NCBI RefSeq assembly: GCF_014202475.1
Contig: NZ_JACHGV010000003.1
Span: 36,141-100,140, forward strand
Direction: 5' to 3'
DNA from: Streptomyces paradoxus
Lineage (GTDB): Bacteria; Actinomycetota; Actinomycetes; Streptomycetales; Streptomycetaceae
Length of the DNA stretch: 64,000 nt
A program made the position numbers and the translations under genes. The notes beneath the pieces were generated by a model that saw nothing but the letters and a program-made list of their open reading frames with translations, was not told the origin of the DNA and made no database searches. This document shows, piece after piece, positions 8,351-16,871 of this stretch (position 1 is the first letter of the stretch; every line of letters starts with the position of its first letter).

Positions 8351-8730
8351 CAGGCGGCGGACGGCGCGACGGTCAGCAGCTTGCCCATCGCGGCCAGCAC
8401 GGACGGCTCGACCCGGTAGTACACCCAGGTGCCGCGCCGCTCGGAGGTCAGCAGCCCGGCGTCCTTCAGCTTCTTCAGGTGGTGGCTCACCGTCGGCTGG
8501 GAGACGCCGACATCGGAGATGTCGCACACGCACGCCTCGCCGCCCTCGTGCGAGGCCACCGCGGAGAACAGCCGCAGCCGCACCGGGTCGCCCAGGGCCT
8601 TGAACATCCGTGCGGCGGTTTCGGCCTCCTCGGCGGTGAACGGGCGCTCGGTGAGGGGCGGACAGCACGGCACCACGGTCTCGGGAACCTCGGGTTCCAG
8701 CAGCGGCAGCACCTTCGTCGTATTCGACAT
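8350..8730 (-). CDS. arsR: Second ArsR-family regulator (CVCD-type)
   Basis: A 126-aa repressor with a different cysteine layout from the first one: CC at 22-23 in an N-terminal extension and C67-x-C69 in ACVCDISD, the classical ArsR metal-binding loop at the start of the DNA-binding helices (VGVSQPTVSHHLKKLKDAG). The wing GTWVYYRVEP follows. An N-terminal CC pair combined with a later cysteine is known from As(III)-sensing ArsR of other actinobacteria. It is divergent from the flavin monooxygenase gene and its promoter region contains a duplicated dyad, its likely operator. Confidence 0.9.
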   Translation of the reverse strand: MSNTTKVLPLLEPEVPETVVPCCPPLTERPFTAEEAETAARMFKALGDPVRLRLFSAVASHEGGEACVCDISDVGVSQPTVSHHLKKLKDAGLLTSERRGTWVYYRVEPSVLAAMGKLLTVAPSAA

Positions 8731-8840
8731 ACGTCTATGTTGACATACGTCGAACCAAGTCGGCGAGGGTGAGCTGCCTCCGGTGAATCATCCCCTCTCG
8801 AATTCGATGAATGTCTATGTTGACGGTCATCGAAGCAAGT
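8722..8840. promoter_or_regulatory. Duplicated ArsR operator between arsR2 and the flavoprotein gene
   Basis: Two related 39-bp blocks, 8722-8760 and 8802-8840, start exactly 80 bp apart. Both contain ATTCGA at the left, the 12-mer GTCTATGTTGAC in the middle (8733-8744 and 8813-8824) and TCGAA-CAAGT at the right. The first block is an inverted repeat, TTCGACATA facing ATACGTCGAA. One copy overlaps the arsR2 start and the other lies before the divergent gene, so one repressor could silence both directions. Confidence 0.6.
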
Positions 8841-8893
8841 GCCATGCTGGCAACGCAAGCCATCGACGAATGTCGAAGCAAAAGGGGAACCTC

Positions 8894-10273
8894 GTGGCCG
8901 TGTCCATCAACAGCGTGCTCGACACTGATCAGCTGCCCGTCGTGGTCATCGGAGCAGGTCCGGTCGGGCTGGCCGCGGCGGCCCACCTCGTCGGGCGCGG
9001 CATCGAACCGCTGGTCCTGGAAGCCGGACCGTCGGCCGGTACCGCCGTACGCGACTGGGCGCACGTGCGGCTGTTCTCGCCCTGGTCCGAGCTCACCGAC
9101 CCGGCCGCCGAAAAGCTGCTCGCCCCGGCCGGCTGGACCCGCCCCGACGGCTCCGCGTACCCGACCGGCGGTGACTGGGCCGAGCAGTACCTGCAGCCCC
9201 TCGCCGACGTCCTCGACGGCAAGATCCGTTACGGGGCAACCGTGACCGGCGTCGCCCGCGCCGGGCGCGACCGCATCGTCGACTCCGGCCGCGACGAGCA
9301 GCCCTTCACCGTGCACATCCAGCACGCCGACGGCCGCGAGGAACGGATCAGCGCACGCGCGGTCATCGACGCCTCCGGCACCTGGTCCACCCCCAGCCCC
9401 ATGGGCGCCGACGGTCTGCCCGCGCTCGGTGAGAGGTCCGCCGCCGACCGCATCTCCTACCGGGTGCCCGACCTGGGCGATCCGGCCGTGCGCGCCCGAT
9501 ACGCGGGCAAGCGCACCGCCGTGATCGGCTCCGGCGCCTCCGCCTTCACCGCCCTCGCCCGTCTCGCGGACCTGGCCGAGGACGAGCCGGGCACCCACGC
9601 GGTGTGGATCCTGCGCCGCGGTATCACCGGCTCCACCTTCGGCGGCGGCGAGGCCGACCAACTGCCCGCCCGCGGTGCCCTGGGCCTGCGCGCCAAGGCC
9701 GCCGTCGAAGCCGGTCACGCCGGCGCGGCGACCGGATTCCGTACACAGGCTGTGGAGCGCGACGGCGATCGGCTCGTCCTCGTCGCGGAGGACGGCCGCC
9801 GCCTGGATCCGGTCGACGAGGTCATCGTCCTGACCGGCTTCCGCCCCGACCTGTCCTTCCTCTCCGAGGTCCGCCTCGGCCTCGACGAACGCCTCCAGGC
9901 CCCGACCGCACTCGCCCCGCTGATCGACCCCAACGTCCACTCCTGCGGCACCGTCTACCCGCACGGCGTCAACGAACTGTCCCACCCCGAGCAGGGCATC
10001 TACCTGGCCGGCATGAAGTCCTACGGCCGCGCCCCCACGTTCCTCGCCATGACCGGCTACGAGCAGGTCCGCTCCATCACCGCAGCGATCGCCGGCGACC
10101 GTGAGGCCGCCGAGCGGGTCGAGCTGACCCTGCCGGAGACCGGCGTGTGCGGCGGCGCGGGCCTGTTCGACGAGCCGGAGAACTCCGAGCAGGCCGGCGA
10201 CGGATGCTGCTCCGCGCCGAGCTCCCTCCAGATCGGCAGCGGCACCCCGGCCACCGGTCCCGGTGGCTGCTGA
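8894..10273 (+). CDS. ArsO-like flavin-dependent monooxygenase with Cys-rich tail
   Basis: A 459-aa FAD/NAD(P)H oxidoreductase. The FAD loop GAGPVG is at 20-25, a second dinucleotide loop GSGASA lies near residue 213, and the ATG-type motif LTGFRPDLSF is in the C-terminal half. The GTG start at 8894 has AGGGGA 6-7 nt upstream; an ATG at 8870 is a weaker choice. The last about 40 residues carry CGG, CC and a final C, a tail unrelated to catalysis that looks like a thiol metalloid-binding patch. Genes of this kind (arsO) occur in Streptomyces ars clusters. It is followed after 26 bp by arsI, so both are probably one transcript controlled by arsR2. Confidence 0.8.
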   Translation: MAVSINSVLDTDQLPVVVIGAGPVGLAAAAHLVGRGIEPLVLEAGPSAGTAVRDWAHVRLFSPWSELTDPAAEKLLAPAGWTRPDGSAYPTGGDWAEQYLQPLADVLDGKIRYGATVTGVARAGRDRIVDSGRDEQPFTVHIQHADGREERISARAVIDASGTWSTPSPMGADGLPALGERSAADRISYRVPDLGDPAVRARYAGKRTAVIGSGASAFTALARLADLAEDEPGTHAVWILRRGITGSTFGGGEADQLPARGALGLRAKAAVEAGHAGAATGFRTQAVERDGDRLVLVAEDGRRLDPVDEVIVLTGFRPDLSFLSEVRLGLDERLQAPTALAPLIDPNVHSCGTVYPHGVNELSHPEQGIYLAGMKSYGRAPTFLAMTGYEQVRSITAAIAGDREAAERVELTLPETGVCGGAGLFDEPENSEQAGDGCCSAPSSLQIGSGTPATGPGGC

Positions 10274-10299
10274 ACACCCGCATACGAGAGAGGTTCGCC

Positions 10300-10764
10300 A
10301 TGTCCCGCGTACAGCTGGCCCTTCGCGTCCCGGACCTGGACGCGTCCGTCGCCTTCTACAGCAAGCTGTTCGGCACCGAGCCCGCCAAACTCCGAGACGG
10401 CTACGCCAACTTCGCCATCGCCGAGCCCCCGCTCAAGCTCGTCCTCATCGAGGGCACGGCGGGGGAGGTCACCCGTATGGACCACCTCGGTGTCGAGGTC
10501 GAGAGTGCCGAGCAGGTCCACGCCGCGACCACCCGTCTCAGCGAGGCCGGTCTCGCCACGACCGAGGAGAACGACACCACGTGCTGCTACGCCCTCCAGG
10601 ACAAGGTCTGGGTCCACGCACCGGGGCAGGAGCCCTGGGAGGTGTACGTCGTCAAGGCCGACGCCGGCACTCTGGACAGGCAGCGGGGCAGCACCTGCTG
10701 CGCAGACTCGGCCACGGCCGGCAGCGGCGCGAAAGAAGCGGCCACCGCGAGCAGTTGCTGCTGA
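10300..10764 (+). CDS. arsI: ArsI/CadI-type C-As lyase (vicinal oxygen chelate fold)
   Basis: A 154-aa protein of the glyoxalase/VOC superfamily. It keeps the features of ArsI, a dioxygenase that breaks the C-As bond of trivalent organoarsenicals: metal-ligand candidates Gln5, His62 (RMDHLG) and Glu114 (EPWEVY), and the vicinal cysteine pair Cys95-Cys96 in TTCCYA that binds As(III). Two further CC pairs lie in the C-terminal tail (STCCADS and the terminal SSCC). The ATG is preceded by GAGAGG. It sits downstream of the flavoprotein and before a strong hairpin, so it closes this operon. Confidence 0.87.
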   Translation: MSRVQLALRVPDLDASVAFYSKLFGTEPAKLRDGYANFAIAEPPLKLVLIEGTAGEVTRMDHLGVEVESAEQVHAATTRLSEAGLATTEENDTTCCYALQDKVWVHAPGQEPWEVYVVKADAGTLDRQRGSTCCADSATAGSGAKEAATASSCC

Positions 10765-10794
10765 CCTCCTGAGGGCTCACCTTCACCCACCAGG

Positions 10795-10823
10795 CCGCGA
10801 CCGGAACGGGAGACCGGTCGCGG
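10795..10823 (+). terminator. Hairpin after arsI
   Basis: A perfect 10-bp stem, 10795-10804 with 10814-10823 (CCGCGACCGG / CCGGTCGCGG), closes a 9-nt loop 31 bp after the arsI stop. No U-run follows, which is normal for Streptomyces terminators. Confidence 0.6.
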
Positions 10824-10892
10824 CCGCGCGTCGTCCGGTCCGGGGCGGACGCCACACCGCCGCACCCTGCCTGCCCACCACGAAAGCGCAGT

Positions 10893-11324
10893 TCAGGGCC
10901 ACACAAGGCAGTACGGCTGATGCCCCGCCTCGTGCAGCCGGTGCGAGAAGTCCTGCCACTCGTGCAGCAGCTGGTAGACGTTGAACGCGTCCCGGGGGCC
11001 GCCGCGGTCCGGGACCGTCGACCAGATGAACGCCGCCGCGCCCACGGCCTCCTCGCCGATGCCGCGCAGCGGGTCGACGACCGTCATGGGGAGCTTGACC
11101 ACCGCGTAGTCGGGGTGCAGGACGACCAGTTCCAGGGGCGGGACCTTGTGCAGGGGGACGCCCTCGATGCCCGTGAGGACCATGGCCGCCATGGTCTCGG
11201 GCTTGATCTTCGTGAACATGCCGTTCATGCCGAGCTCGTCGCCGCCGAGCTCCTCGGGGCGCATCGAGATCGGGACGCGGGCCGCGGTCGCGCCGTCGGG
11301 CGCACCGAAGTACTTGTACGTCAC
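10893..11324 (-). CDS. Conserved hypothetical protein
   Basis: A 143-aa soluble protein of no family I can name. It begins [18 protein letters not shown] if the GTG at 11324 is used, and contains [19 protein letters not shown] and [19 protein letters not shown]. There are no transmembrane segments, no signal peptide and few cysteines. A longer frame extends upstream to 11534 but is Arg/Gly-rich and looks non-coding, so I prefer the inner start. It is convergent to arsI, separated by the hairpin at 10795-10823, and divergent from hemL across a long gap. Confidence 0.7.
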   Translation of the reverse strand: MTYKYFGAPDGATAARVPISMRPEELGGDELGMNGMFTKIKPETMAAMVLTGIEGVPLHKVPPLELVVLHPDYAVVKLPMTVVDPLRGIGEEAVGAAAFIWSTVPDRGGPRDAFNVYQLLHEWQDFSHRLHEAGHQPYCLVWP

Positions 11325-11839
11325 CCCCACCCGACCACCATTCCCGCTGCTCCCGGCCCGAAGATCGTCGACCTGCCGTTCAGTACGTCCGGCGGCCCGC
11401 TCCGGTTCACTCGGTACACCCTGTGTCTGACGCGGTTCCTGAGCGTCCTCCGCCTCGCGCCGGTGCCTTCCCCGCCGGGCACGTCGAGGACCCAGGTCAT
11501 CAGTCCCCTCGCCCAGTCCGCCACCGCGATGCATATCTCCACCCGACTGCTTTTCTAGGACGCGTCGCCCCCGCCGCGCAACCCGATCATCGTGTCAGTG
11601 ACCTCCCCCACGGCCGCCCGGCGAAACGTACGCCGAAACATCTGACCGCAGGATCTCCGCAGCTTCCGACCACACCGGGCCGTTTGAGCTGTGGGTATCA
11701 GGGTCCAGTCTCGCAGACGACGGGGACCGGGGGGCCGGTTGTCCCACGCCCCGCCCGCCCACGCCCCTGGCCTACCCTGAACAGGTCACTGGCACCCGGA
11801 GCCCGACAGCGTCGGAGAAGGTCGGAGAAGTCGCAGGTC
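11325..11839. other. 515-bp gap between the hypothetical gene and hemL
   Basis: I see no convincing gene here. A 73-aa frame on the minus strand (11321-11542) starts with ATG but lacks a Shine-Dalgarno sequence and a recognisable motif. The stretch should hold the divergent promoters of the hypothetical gene and of hemL. Its base composition is somewhat less GC-rich near 11530-11700 than in the flanking genes, as expected for a control region. No clear riboswitch-like fold was recognised. Confidence 0.4.
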
Positions 11840-13156
11840 ATGAGTGAACTGGCATATCCGTATGAAGCACCGGCCTCGCAGGCTCTTTTCGACCGCGCGG
11901 CGGCCGTCACGCCCGGCGGTGTGAACTCCCCGGTCCGGGCCTTCCGGGCCGTCGGCGGCACCCCGCGGTTCATGGTGTCCGGGACGGGCCCGTACCTGAC
12001 GGACGCGGACGGCCGGGAGTATGTGGACCTGGTGTGCTCCTGGGGTCCCATGATCCTCGGGCACTCCCACCCCGAGGTCATCGCCGCCGTGCAGGACGCG
12101 GTCTCCCGCGGCACGTCCTTCGGCACGCCCGGTGAGGGGGAGGTCGCGCTCGCCGAGGAGATGACCGCCCGGGTCGCGCCGCTGGAGCAGGTGCGGCTCG
12201 TGTCCAGCGGGACCGAGGCGACCATGTCCGCGATCCGGCTGGCGCGCGGGTTCACGCAGCGCACCAAGGTGATCAAGTTCGCCGGGTGCTACCACGGGCA
12301 CGTCGACTCGCTGCTCGCCGCGGCCGGCAGCGGGGTCGCCACCTTCGCGCTGCCCGACACCCCGGGCGTCACCGGTGCCCAGGCCGGCGACACCATCGTC
12401 CTGCCGTACAACGACCTCGACGCCGTGCGCGAGGCCTTCCGGGCGCACCCCGGCGAGGTCGCCTGCGTGATCACCGAGGCCTCCCCGGGCAACATGGGCG
12501 TCGTACCGCCCGCCGAGGGCTTCAACCAGGGCCTCAAGGACATCTGCGCCGAGAACGGCGCCCTCTACGTCTCCGACGAGGTCATGACCGGCTTCCGGAC
12601 CAGCCGCGCCGGTTGGTTCGGCGTCGACGGCGTGGTCCCCGACCTGATGACCTTCGGCAAGGTCATGGGCGGTGGTTTCCCCGCGGCGGCCTTCGGCGGA
12701 CGCGCGGACGTCATGGCCCACCTCGCCCCGGCCGGGCCGGTCTACCAGGCCGGCACCCTCTCCGGTAACCCCGTCGCGACCGCCGCCGGCCTCGCCCAGC
12801 TGCGGCTGCTCGACGACGCGGCGTACGCGAAGGTCGACGCCGTGTCGAAGGAGATCCAGGGCCTGGTCACCGAGGCCCTGACCAAGGAGGGCGTCGCGCA
12901 CCGGCTGCAGACCGCCTCCAACATGTTCTCGGTGTTCTTCACCGACCGGCCCGTGCGCAATTACGAGGACGCCAAGACGCAGGAGTCCTTCCGCTTCACC
13001 GCGTTCTTCCACTCGCTGCTCGCGAACGGCGTGTACCTGCCGCCGTCCTCCTTCGAGTCCTGGTTCGTGTCCACCGCGCACGACGAGCGGGCCGTGCAGA
13101 AGATCGCCGACGCCCTCCCGGCGGCGGCCCGCGCGGCCGCGGAGGCGACGGCATGA
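11840..13156 (+). CDS. hemL: Glutamate-1-semialdehyde 2,1-aminomutase
   Basis: A 438-aa PLP enzyme of class-III aminotransferase type that converts glutamate-1-semialdehyde to 5-aminolevulinate in the C5 heme pathway. Hallmarks are [12 protein letters not shown] (24-35), the SGTEA phosphate-binding turn (123-127), SDEVMTGFR (245-253) and the PLP lysine Lys274 in [12 protein letters not shown]. The ATG has GGAGAAG 9 nt upstream; the much longer open frame to 11423 is not coding. Its stop overlaps the next gene (ATGA), and nearby heme-linked cytochrome c maturation genes fit its role as the heme supply step. Confidence 0.95.
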   Translation: MSELAYPYEAPASQALFDRAAAVTPGGVNSPVRAFRAVGGTPRFMVSGTGPYLTDADGREYVDLVCSWGPMILGHSHPEVIAAVQDAVSRGTSFGTPGEGEVALAEEMTARVAPLEQVRLVSSGTEATMSAIRLARGFTQRTKVIKFAGCYHGHVDSLLAAAGSGVATFALPDTPGVTGAQAGDTIVLPYNDLDAVREAFRAHPGEVACVITEASPGNMGVVPPAEGFNQGLKDICAENGALYVSDEVMTGFRTSRAGWFGVDGVVPDLMTFGKVMGGGFPAAAFGGRADVMAHLAPAGPVYQAGTLSGNPVATAAGLAQLRLLDDAAYAKVDAVSKEIQGLVTEALTKEGVAHRLQTASNMFSVFFTDRPVRNYEDAKTQESFRFTAFFHSLLANGVYLPPSSFESWFVSTAHDERAVQKIADALPAAARAAAEATA

Positions 13157-13854
13157 GCGACGCGACGAGCCCCCGGAGCGACGAGGACATCACCGTCGTC
13201 CACCTGATGCGGCACGGCGAGGTGGCCAACCCGGACGGCATCCTCTACGGCCGTCTCCCCGGCTACCACCTGTCCGACCTGGGCCGCCGGATGGCCGACC
13301 GGGTCGCGGAGCATCTGTCCGGCCGTGATGTGACGCACGTGGTCGCCTCGCCGCTGGAGCGGGCGCAGGAGACCGCCGAGCCGATCGCGAAGGCGCACGG
13401 GCTCGGTCTCGCCACGGACGAGCGGCTGATCGAGGCCGACAACATCTTCCAGGGCAAGACGTTCGGCGTCGGGGACGGGGCGCTGCGCAAGCCCGGCAAC
13501 TGGAAGCACCTGGTCAACCCGTTCCGGCCGTCCTGGGGCGAGCCGTACGTCGACCAGGTCGTCCGCATGATGAGCGCGCTGAGCGCGGCGAAGGACAAGG
13601 CCCGCGGGCACGAGGCGGTCGTGGTCAGCCACCAGTTGCCCATCTGGATCGTCCGGTCCTACGTCGAACGCCGCCGCCTCTGGCACGACCCGCGCAGGCG
13701 CCAGTGCACACTCGCCTCGCTGACGACCTTCACGTACCAGGGCGACCGCATCGTCTCCGTCGGCTACACCGAGCCGGCCCGCGACCTGGTCCCACCCCAC
13801 CTCCTCGCCGGCGCAAAGCCGGTGAAGGGCCAGGACAAGGCGTTCGGAGCGTAG
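13153..13854 (+). CDS. Histidine phosphatase (phosphoglycerate-mutase-like)
   Basis: A 233-aa member of the histidine phosphatase superfamily, branch 1. It carries the catalytic LMRHGE motif (His21), the second arginine region [13 protein letters not shown] and the second catalytic histidine in [10 protein letters not shown]. Family members remove phosphate from small molecules or proteins; the substrate is unknown. It overlaps hemL by the ATGA tetranucleotide, so translation is coupled, and a large hairpin follows. The linkage to hemL is, as I recall, a conserved arrangement in Streptomyces. Confidence 0.85.
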   Translation: MSDATSPRSDEDITVVHLMRHGEVANPDGILYGRLPGYHLSDLGRRMADRVAEHLSGRDVTHVVASPLERAQETAEPIAKAHGLGLATDERLIEADNIFQGKTFGVGDGALRKPGNWKHLVNPFRPSWGEPYVDQVVRMMSALSAAKDKARGHEAVVVSHQLPIWIVRSYVERRRLWHDPRRRQCTLASLTTFTYQGDRIVSVGYTEPARDLVPPHLLAGAKPVKGQDKAFGA

Positions 13855-13873
13855 GCGCGACCGGTCGCGCGAT

Positions 13874-13909
13874 CGGTCGGTCACTTGGCCCGGGCCAGGT
13901 GACCGACCG
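13874..13909 (+). terminator. Strong terminator after hemL-phosphatase
   Basis: An 11-bp perfect stem (13874-13884 with 13899-13909, CGGTCGGTCAC / GTGACCGACCG) continues inward through TTGGCC/GGGCCAG pairing with one wobble, giving almost one uninterrupted hairpin. It lies 20 bp after the phosphatase stop. Confidence 0.75.
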
Positions 13910-14074
13910 GGCCGGCCACCCCGGAGCCTTCGGGAAGCGGTGGCGGTTCTCGCTTCGCCCCTTCTGATCGCTTACGACCTCTTCGTTACGAAATCTGCAA
14001 ACTTCACCGGAACCTCCCCGTTCGCCACGTCCTCTGACTGGGTGACCAGCACGACGTCACGAATCGGGGATGCC

Positions 14075-15367
14075 ATGCGCGCTCTCTCCCGCAGGGGAAT
14101 GCTCGGACTCGGCGCGGGAGCCGCCGCCGCTGTCTCGCTCGCCGGATGCGGCGGGCTCACGGGCTCGGACGACTCCGGCCATGCCGACGGTTCCGGCGGC
14201 GACTCCGTACAGGGCGGATCGAAGCCGAAGCCCACCGCCCGGCCCATCGGCGACGGCTCCACCGCCCACACCGGCAGGCAGCCCCACCAGCCCGGCAAGC
14301 CCGAGCCGCTGGAGCCGGGGCAGACCCCGCCGCAGTTCGTCGTGTTCTCCTGGGACGGCGCCGGCGAGGTCGGCAACGGCCTCTTCCCGCGCTTCCTGGA
14401 CCTCGCCAAGGAGCACGGCGCGAGCATGACCTTCTTCCTGTCCGGGCTGTACCTGCTGCCCGAGTCGAAGAAGCGCCTCTACAACCCGCCGAACAACCCG
14501 CGCGGCGCCTCCGACATCGGCTACCTCACCGACGAGCACGTCAAGGACACGCTGAAGAACGTCCGCCGGGCGTGGCTGGAGGGCCACGAGATCGGCACCC
14601 ACTTCAACGGGCACTTCTGCGGAGAGTCCTACGGCTCGGTCAAGAACTGGACGCCCCGGCAGTGGCGCAGTGAGATCGACCAGGCGAAGTCCTTCGTGAA
14701 GGAGTGGCGCACCAACACCGGCTGGACCGACCTGCCGCCGCTGCCGTTCGATTACGACAAGGAGCTCGTCGGCGGCCGTACGCCCTGCCTGCTCGGGCAG
14801 GACAACCTGCTGCCCACCGCGCGCGAGCTCGGCTGGCGTTACGACGCCTCCTCGCCCGGCGGCCTCCAGGTCTGGCCCACCAAGCGCCAGGGCATCTGGG
14901 ACCTGCCCCTCCAGCAGATACCTTTCCCCGGCCGCGGCTTCGAGGTCCTGTCCATGGACTACAACATGCTGGCCAACCAGTCCCTCAACACCACGAAGGC
15001 CCCGGCCCACAACTACCCGGGCTGGCGGAAGCAGTCGGCGCAGGCGTACATCCAGGGTTTCAAGCGGGCATACGAGACAAACCGGGCACCGCTCTTCATC
15101 GGCAACCACTTCGAGCAGTGGAACGGCGGCATCTACATGGACGCCGTCGAGGAGGCCTTCAAGTACATCGCCCGGGAGAAGGAGAAGGGCGCGGATGTGC
15201 GTCTCGTCTCCTTCCGGCAGTTCGCCGACTGGCTGGACGTGCAGAAGCCCGAGGTGCTCGACAAGCTCCGCACCCTCGGCGTCGGGCAGCAGCCGGCCGG
15301 TGGCTGGCGGGAGTTCACCGGCAAGGCCTCCACACCCAGCGAAGACGCCTCGCAGAACGCCGCCTGA
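14075..15367 (+). CDS. Secreted polysaccharide-deacetylase-like lipoprotein
   Basis: A 430-aa exported protein. The N-terminus MRALSRRGMLGLG is a twin-arginine signal ending in the lipobox LAGC, so the mature protein should be a lipoprotein. After a Pro/Gly-rich linker, the NodB-type fold is visible: FSWDGA stands in for the TFDDG motif, and HEIGTHFNGHF supplies the two metal-binding histidines of the H-x3-H motif. One of the two usual aspartates of motif 1 is Trp here, so activity may be altered. The neighbouring cytochrome c genes do not indicate a substrate. The start is the ATG at 14075; the open frame upstream is not coding. Confidence 0.8.
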   Translation: MRALSRRGMLGLGAGAAAAVSLAGCGGLTGSDDSGHADGSGGDSVQGGSKPKPTARPIGDGSTAHTGRQPHQPGKPEPLEPGQTPPQFVVFSWDGAGEVGNGLFPRFLDLAKEHGASMTFFLSGLYLLPESKKRLYNPPNNPRGASDIGYLTDEHVKDTLKNVRRAWLEGHEIGTHFNGHFCGESYGSVKNWTPRQWRSEIDQAKSFVKEWRTNTGWTDLPPLPFDYDKELVGGRTPCLLGQDNLLPTARELGWRYDASSPGGLQVWPTKRQGIWDLPLQQIPFPGRGFEVLSMDYNMLANQSLNTTKAPAHNYPGWRKQSAQAYIQGFKRAYETNRAPLFIGNHFEQWNGGIYMDAVEEAFKYIAREKEKGADVRLVSFRQFADWLDVQKPEVLDKLRTLGVGQQPAGGWREFTGKASTPSEDASQNAA

Positions 15368-15433
15368 AATGCGGTTTTCCACCCGCAAGGGGGGTGGGCG
15401 AGACCCCCAGAACGGGCATGCGAAACTTTTCAC

Positions 15434-16081
15434 ATGAGTGCCGACAGCGCCCCCCAGCGTTCGAACCGCACGACCCGTGCCGCCGAGCGCACCCGCCGTG
15501 TCCGCCGTAGCGCCGCCTTGACCGCCGGTCTCGCCGCGACCGCGCTGCTCGTCACCGCGTGCGGCTCCGGCGGCACCTCCGGCGGGGGCGGCAACACCAA
15601 CTTCGTCACCGGCACCGACGGCATCGCCACGGCCGCCAAGGGCGAGCGCACCCCGGCGCCCGACCTCTCCGGCAAGACCATCGCCGGCAAGACCCTCGAC
15701 GTCGCCGACTACAAGGGCAAGGTCGTCGTCCTCAACGTCTGGGGTTCCTGGTGCAACCCCTGCCGCGCCGAGGCCAAGTACTTCGCGAAGGTCTCCAAGG
15801 AGTACGCCGGCAAGGGCGTGCAGTTCGTCGGCATCAACACCCGCGACACCTCCACCGGCGCCGCCCTCGCGTTCGAGAAGGACTGGGGCATCACCTACCC
15901 CAGCCTCTACGACCCGACCGGCAAGCTGCTGCTGCGCTTCAAGAAGGGCACGCTCAACCCGCAGGCGATCCCCTCCACGCTCATCCTCGACCGCAACGGC
16001 AAGATCGCGGCCCGTTCGCTGTCCGCGCTCAGCGAGGAACGGCTGCTGAAGATGCTCAAGCCTGTCGTCGCCGAGAAGTGA
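15434..16081 (+). CDS. TlpA/ResA-like thiol-disulfide oxidoreductase, lipoprotein
   Basis: A 215-aa protein. A signal peptide ends in the lipobox LVTAC (Cys43), followed by a Gly-rich linker and a thioredoxin fold with the active site WCNPC (Cys107, Cys110), preceded by VVVLNVWGS. It is expected to reduce apocytochrome c cysteines before heme attachment, fed with electrons by CcdA. It is the first gene of a four-gene run with CcdA, ResB and CcsB, separated by only 13 bp from ccdA. This is the standard system II order of actinobacteria. Confidence 0.9.
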   Translation: MSADSAPQRSNRTTRAAERTRRVRRSAALTAGLAATALLVTACGSGGTSGGGGNTNFVTGTDGIATAAKGERTPAPDLSGKTIAGKTLDVADYKGKVVVLNVWGSWCNPCRAEAKYFAKVSKEYAGKGVQFVGINTRDTSTGAALAFEKDWGITYPSLYDPTGKLLLRFKKGTLNPQAIPSTLILDRNGKIAARSLSALSEERLLKMLKPVVAEK

Positions 16082-16094
16082 GCGGAGTAGTGAC

Positions 16095-16868
16095 GTGAGC
16101 GCAGTCACCACGCTCGCCGCGGTCGCGGACCCCAACGGCACGGTGCTCAACGGCGCCCTGCTCGTGGCCCTGCCGATCGCGCTGCTCGGCGGACTCGTCT
16201 CCTTCTTCTCCCCGTGCGTCCTGCCGCTCGTGCCCGGTTATCTGTCCTATGTGACGGGGGTCGCCGGAACCGACCTCGCCGAGGCGCGGCGCGGCCGGAT
16301 GGTGGCGGGCGCCTCCCTGTTCGTGGTCGGCTTCACCGCCGTGTTCGTCTCCGGCGGGGCCCTGTTCGGCTACTTCGGGCAGACGCTCCAGGAGCAGCAG
16401 GGCGTCCTGTCCAAGGTGCTCGGCGTCCTCATGATCCTCATGGGCGTCTTCTTCATGGGCCTGATGCCCTGGCTCACCCAGCGGGAGTTCCGCTTCCACC
16501 GGCGGCCCGTCGCCGGGCTGGCCGGCGCGCCCCTGCTCGGGGCGCTGTTCGGCATCGGCTGGACGCCCTGCATCGGCCCCACCCTCGCCTCCGTGCAGGC
16601 GCTCGCCATCGACCAGGCCAGCGCCGGGCGCGGAGCCGTCCTGACCATCGCGTACTGTCTGGGCCTGGGCGTGCCCTTCGTGCTCGCCGCGGTCGCCTTC
16701 CGCAAGGCCCTCGGAGCCTTCGGCTGGATCAAGCGCCACTACGTCTGGGTGATGCGGATCGGCGGCATCATGATGATCGTGACCGGTCTGCTCCTGCTGA
16801 CCGGCGCGTGGGACCGCATCGTGCAGGAGATGCAGGTCTGGTCCGACGGCTTCACTGTGGGGATCTGA
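16095..16868 (+). CDS. ccdA: Cytochrome c biogenesis protein CcdA
   Basis: A 257-aa membrane protein with about six transmembrane segments. The two redox cysteines lie in the family motifs FFSPCVLPLVPGYLSYV and IGWTPCIGPTLAS. It carries electrons from cytoplasmic thioredoxin across the membrane to the TlpA/ResA-like protein encoded just upstream. The GTG start is preceded by GCGGAG. It is 3 bp from resB, so it is part of the ccs operon. Confidence 0.93.
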   Translation: MSAVTTLAAVADPNGTVLNGALLVALPIALLGGLVSFFSPCVLPLVPGYLSYVTGVAGTDLAEARRGRMVAGASLFVVGFTAVFVSGGALFGYFGQTLQEQQGVLSKVLGVLMILMGVFFMGLMPWLTQREFRFHRRPVAGLAGAPLLGALFGIGWTPCIGPTLASVQALAIDQASAGRGAVLTIAYCLGLGVPFVLAAVAFRKALGAFGWIKRHYVWVMRIGGIMMIVTGLLLLTGAWDRIVQEMQVWSDGFTVGI

Positions 16869-16871
16869 TCG

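Noticed and set aside
5197..10892. Integrative element carrying the restriction enzyme and ars genes
   Set aside because: No integrase, transposase, tRNA or flanking direct repeats were seen; linkage alone is not evidence of a mobile unit.
11321..11542. 73-codon minus-strand ORF in the gap before hemL
   Set aside because: ATG without ribosome-binding site, no family resemblance, and overlap with the likely hypothetical gene start; kept as possible but not supported.
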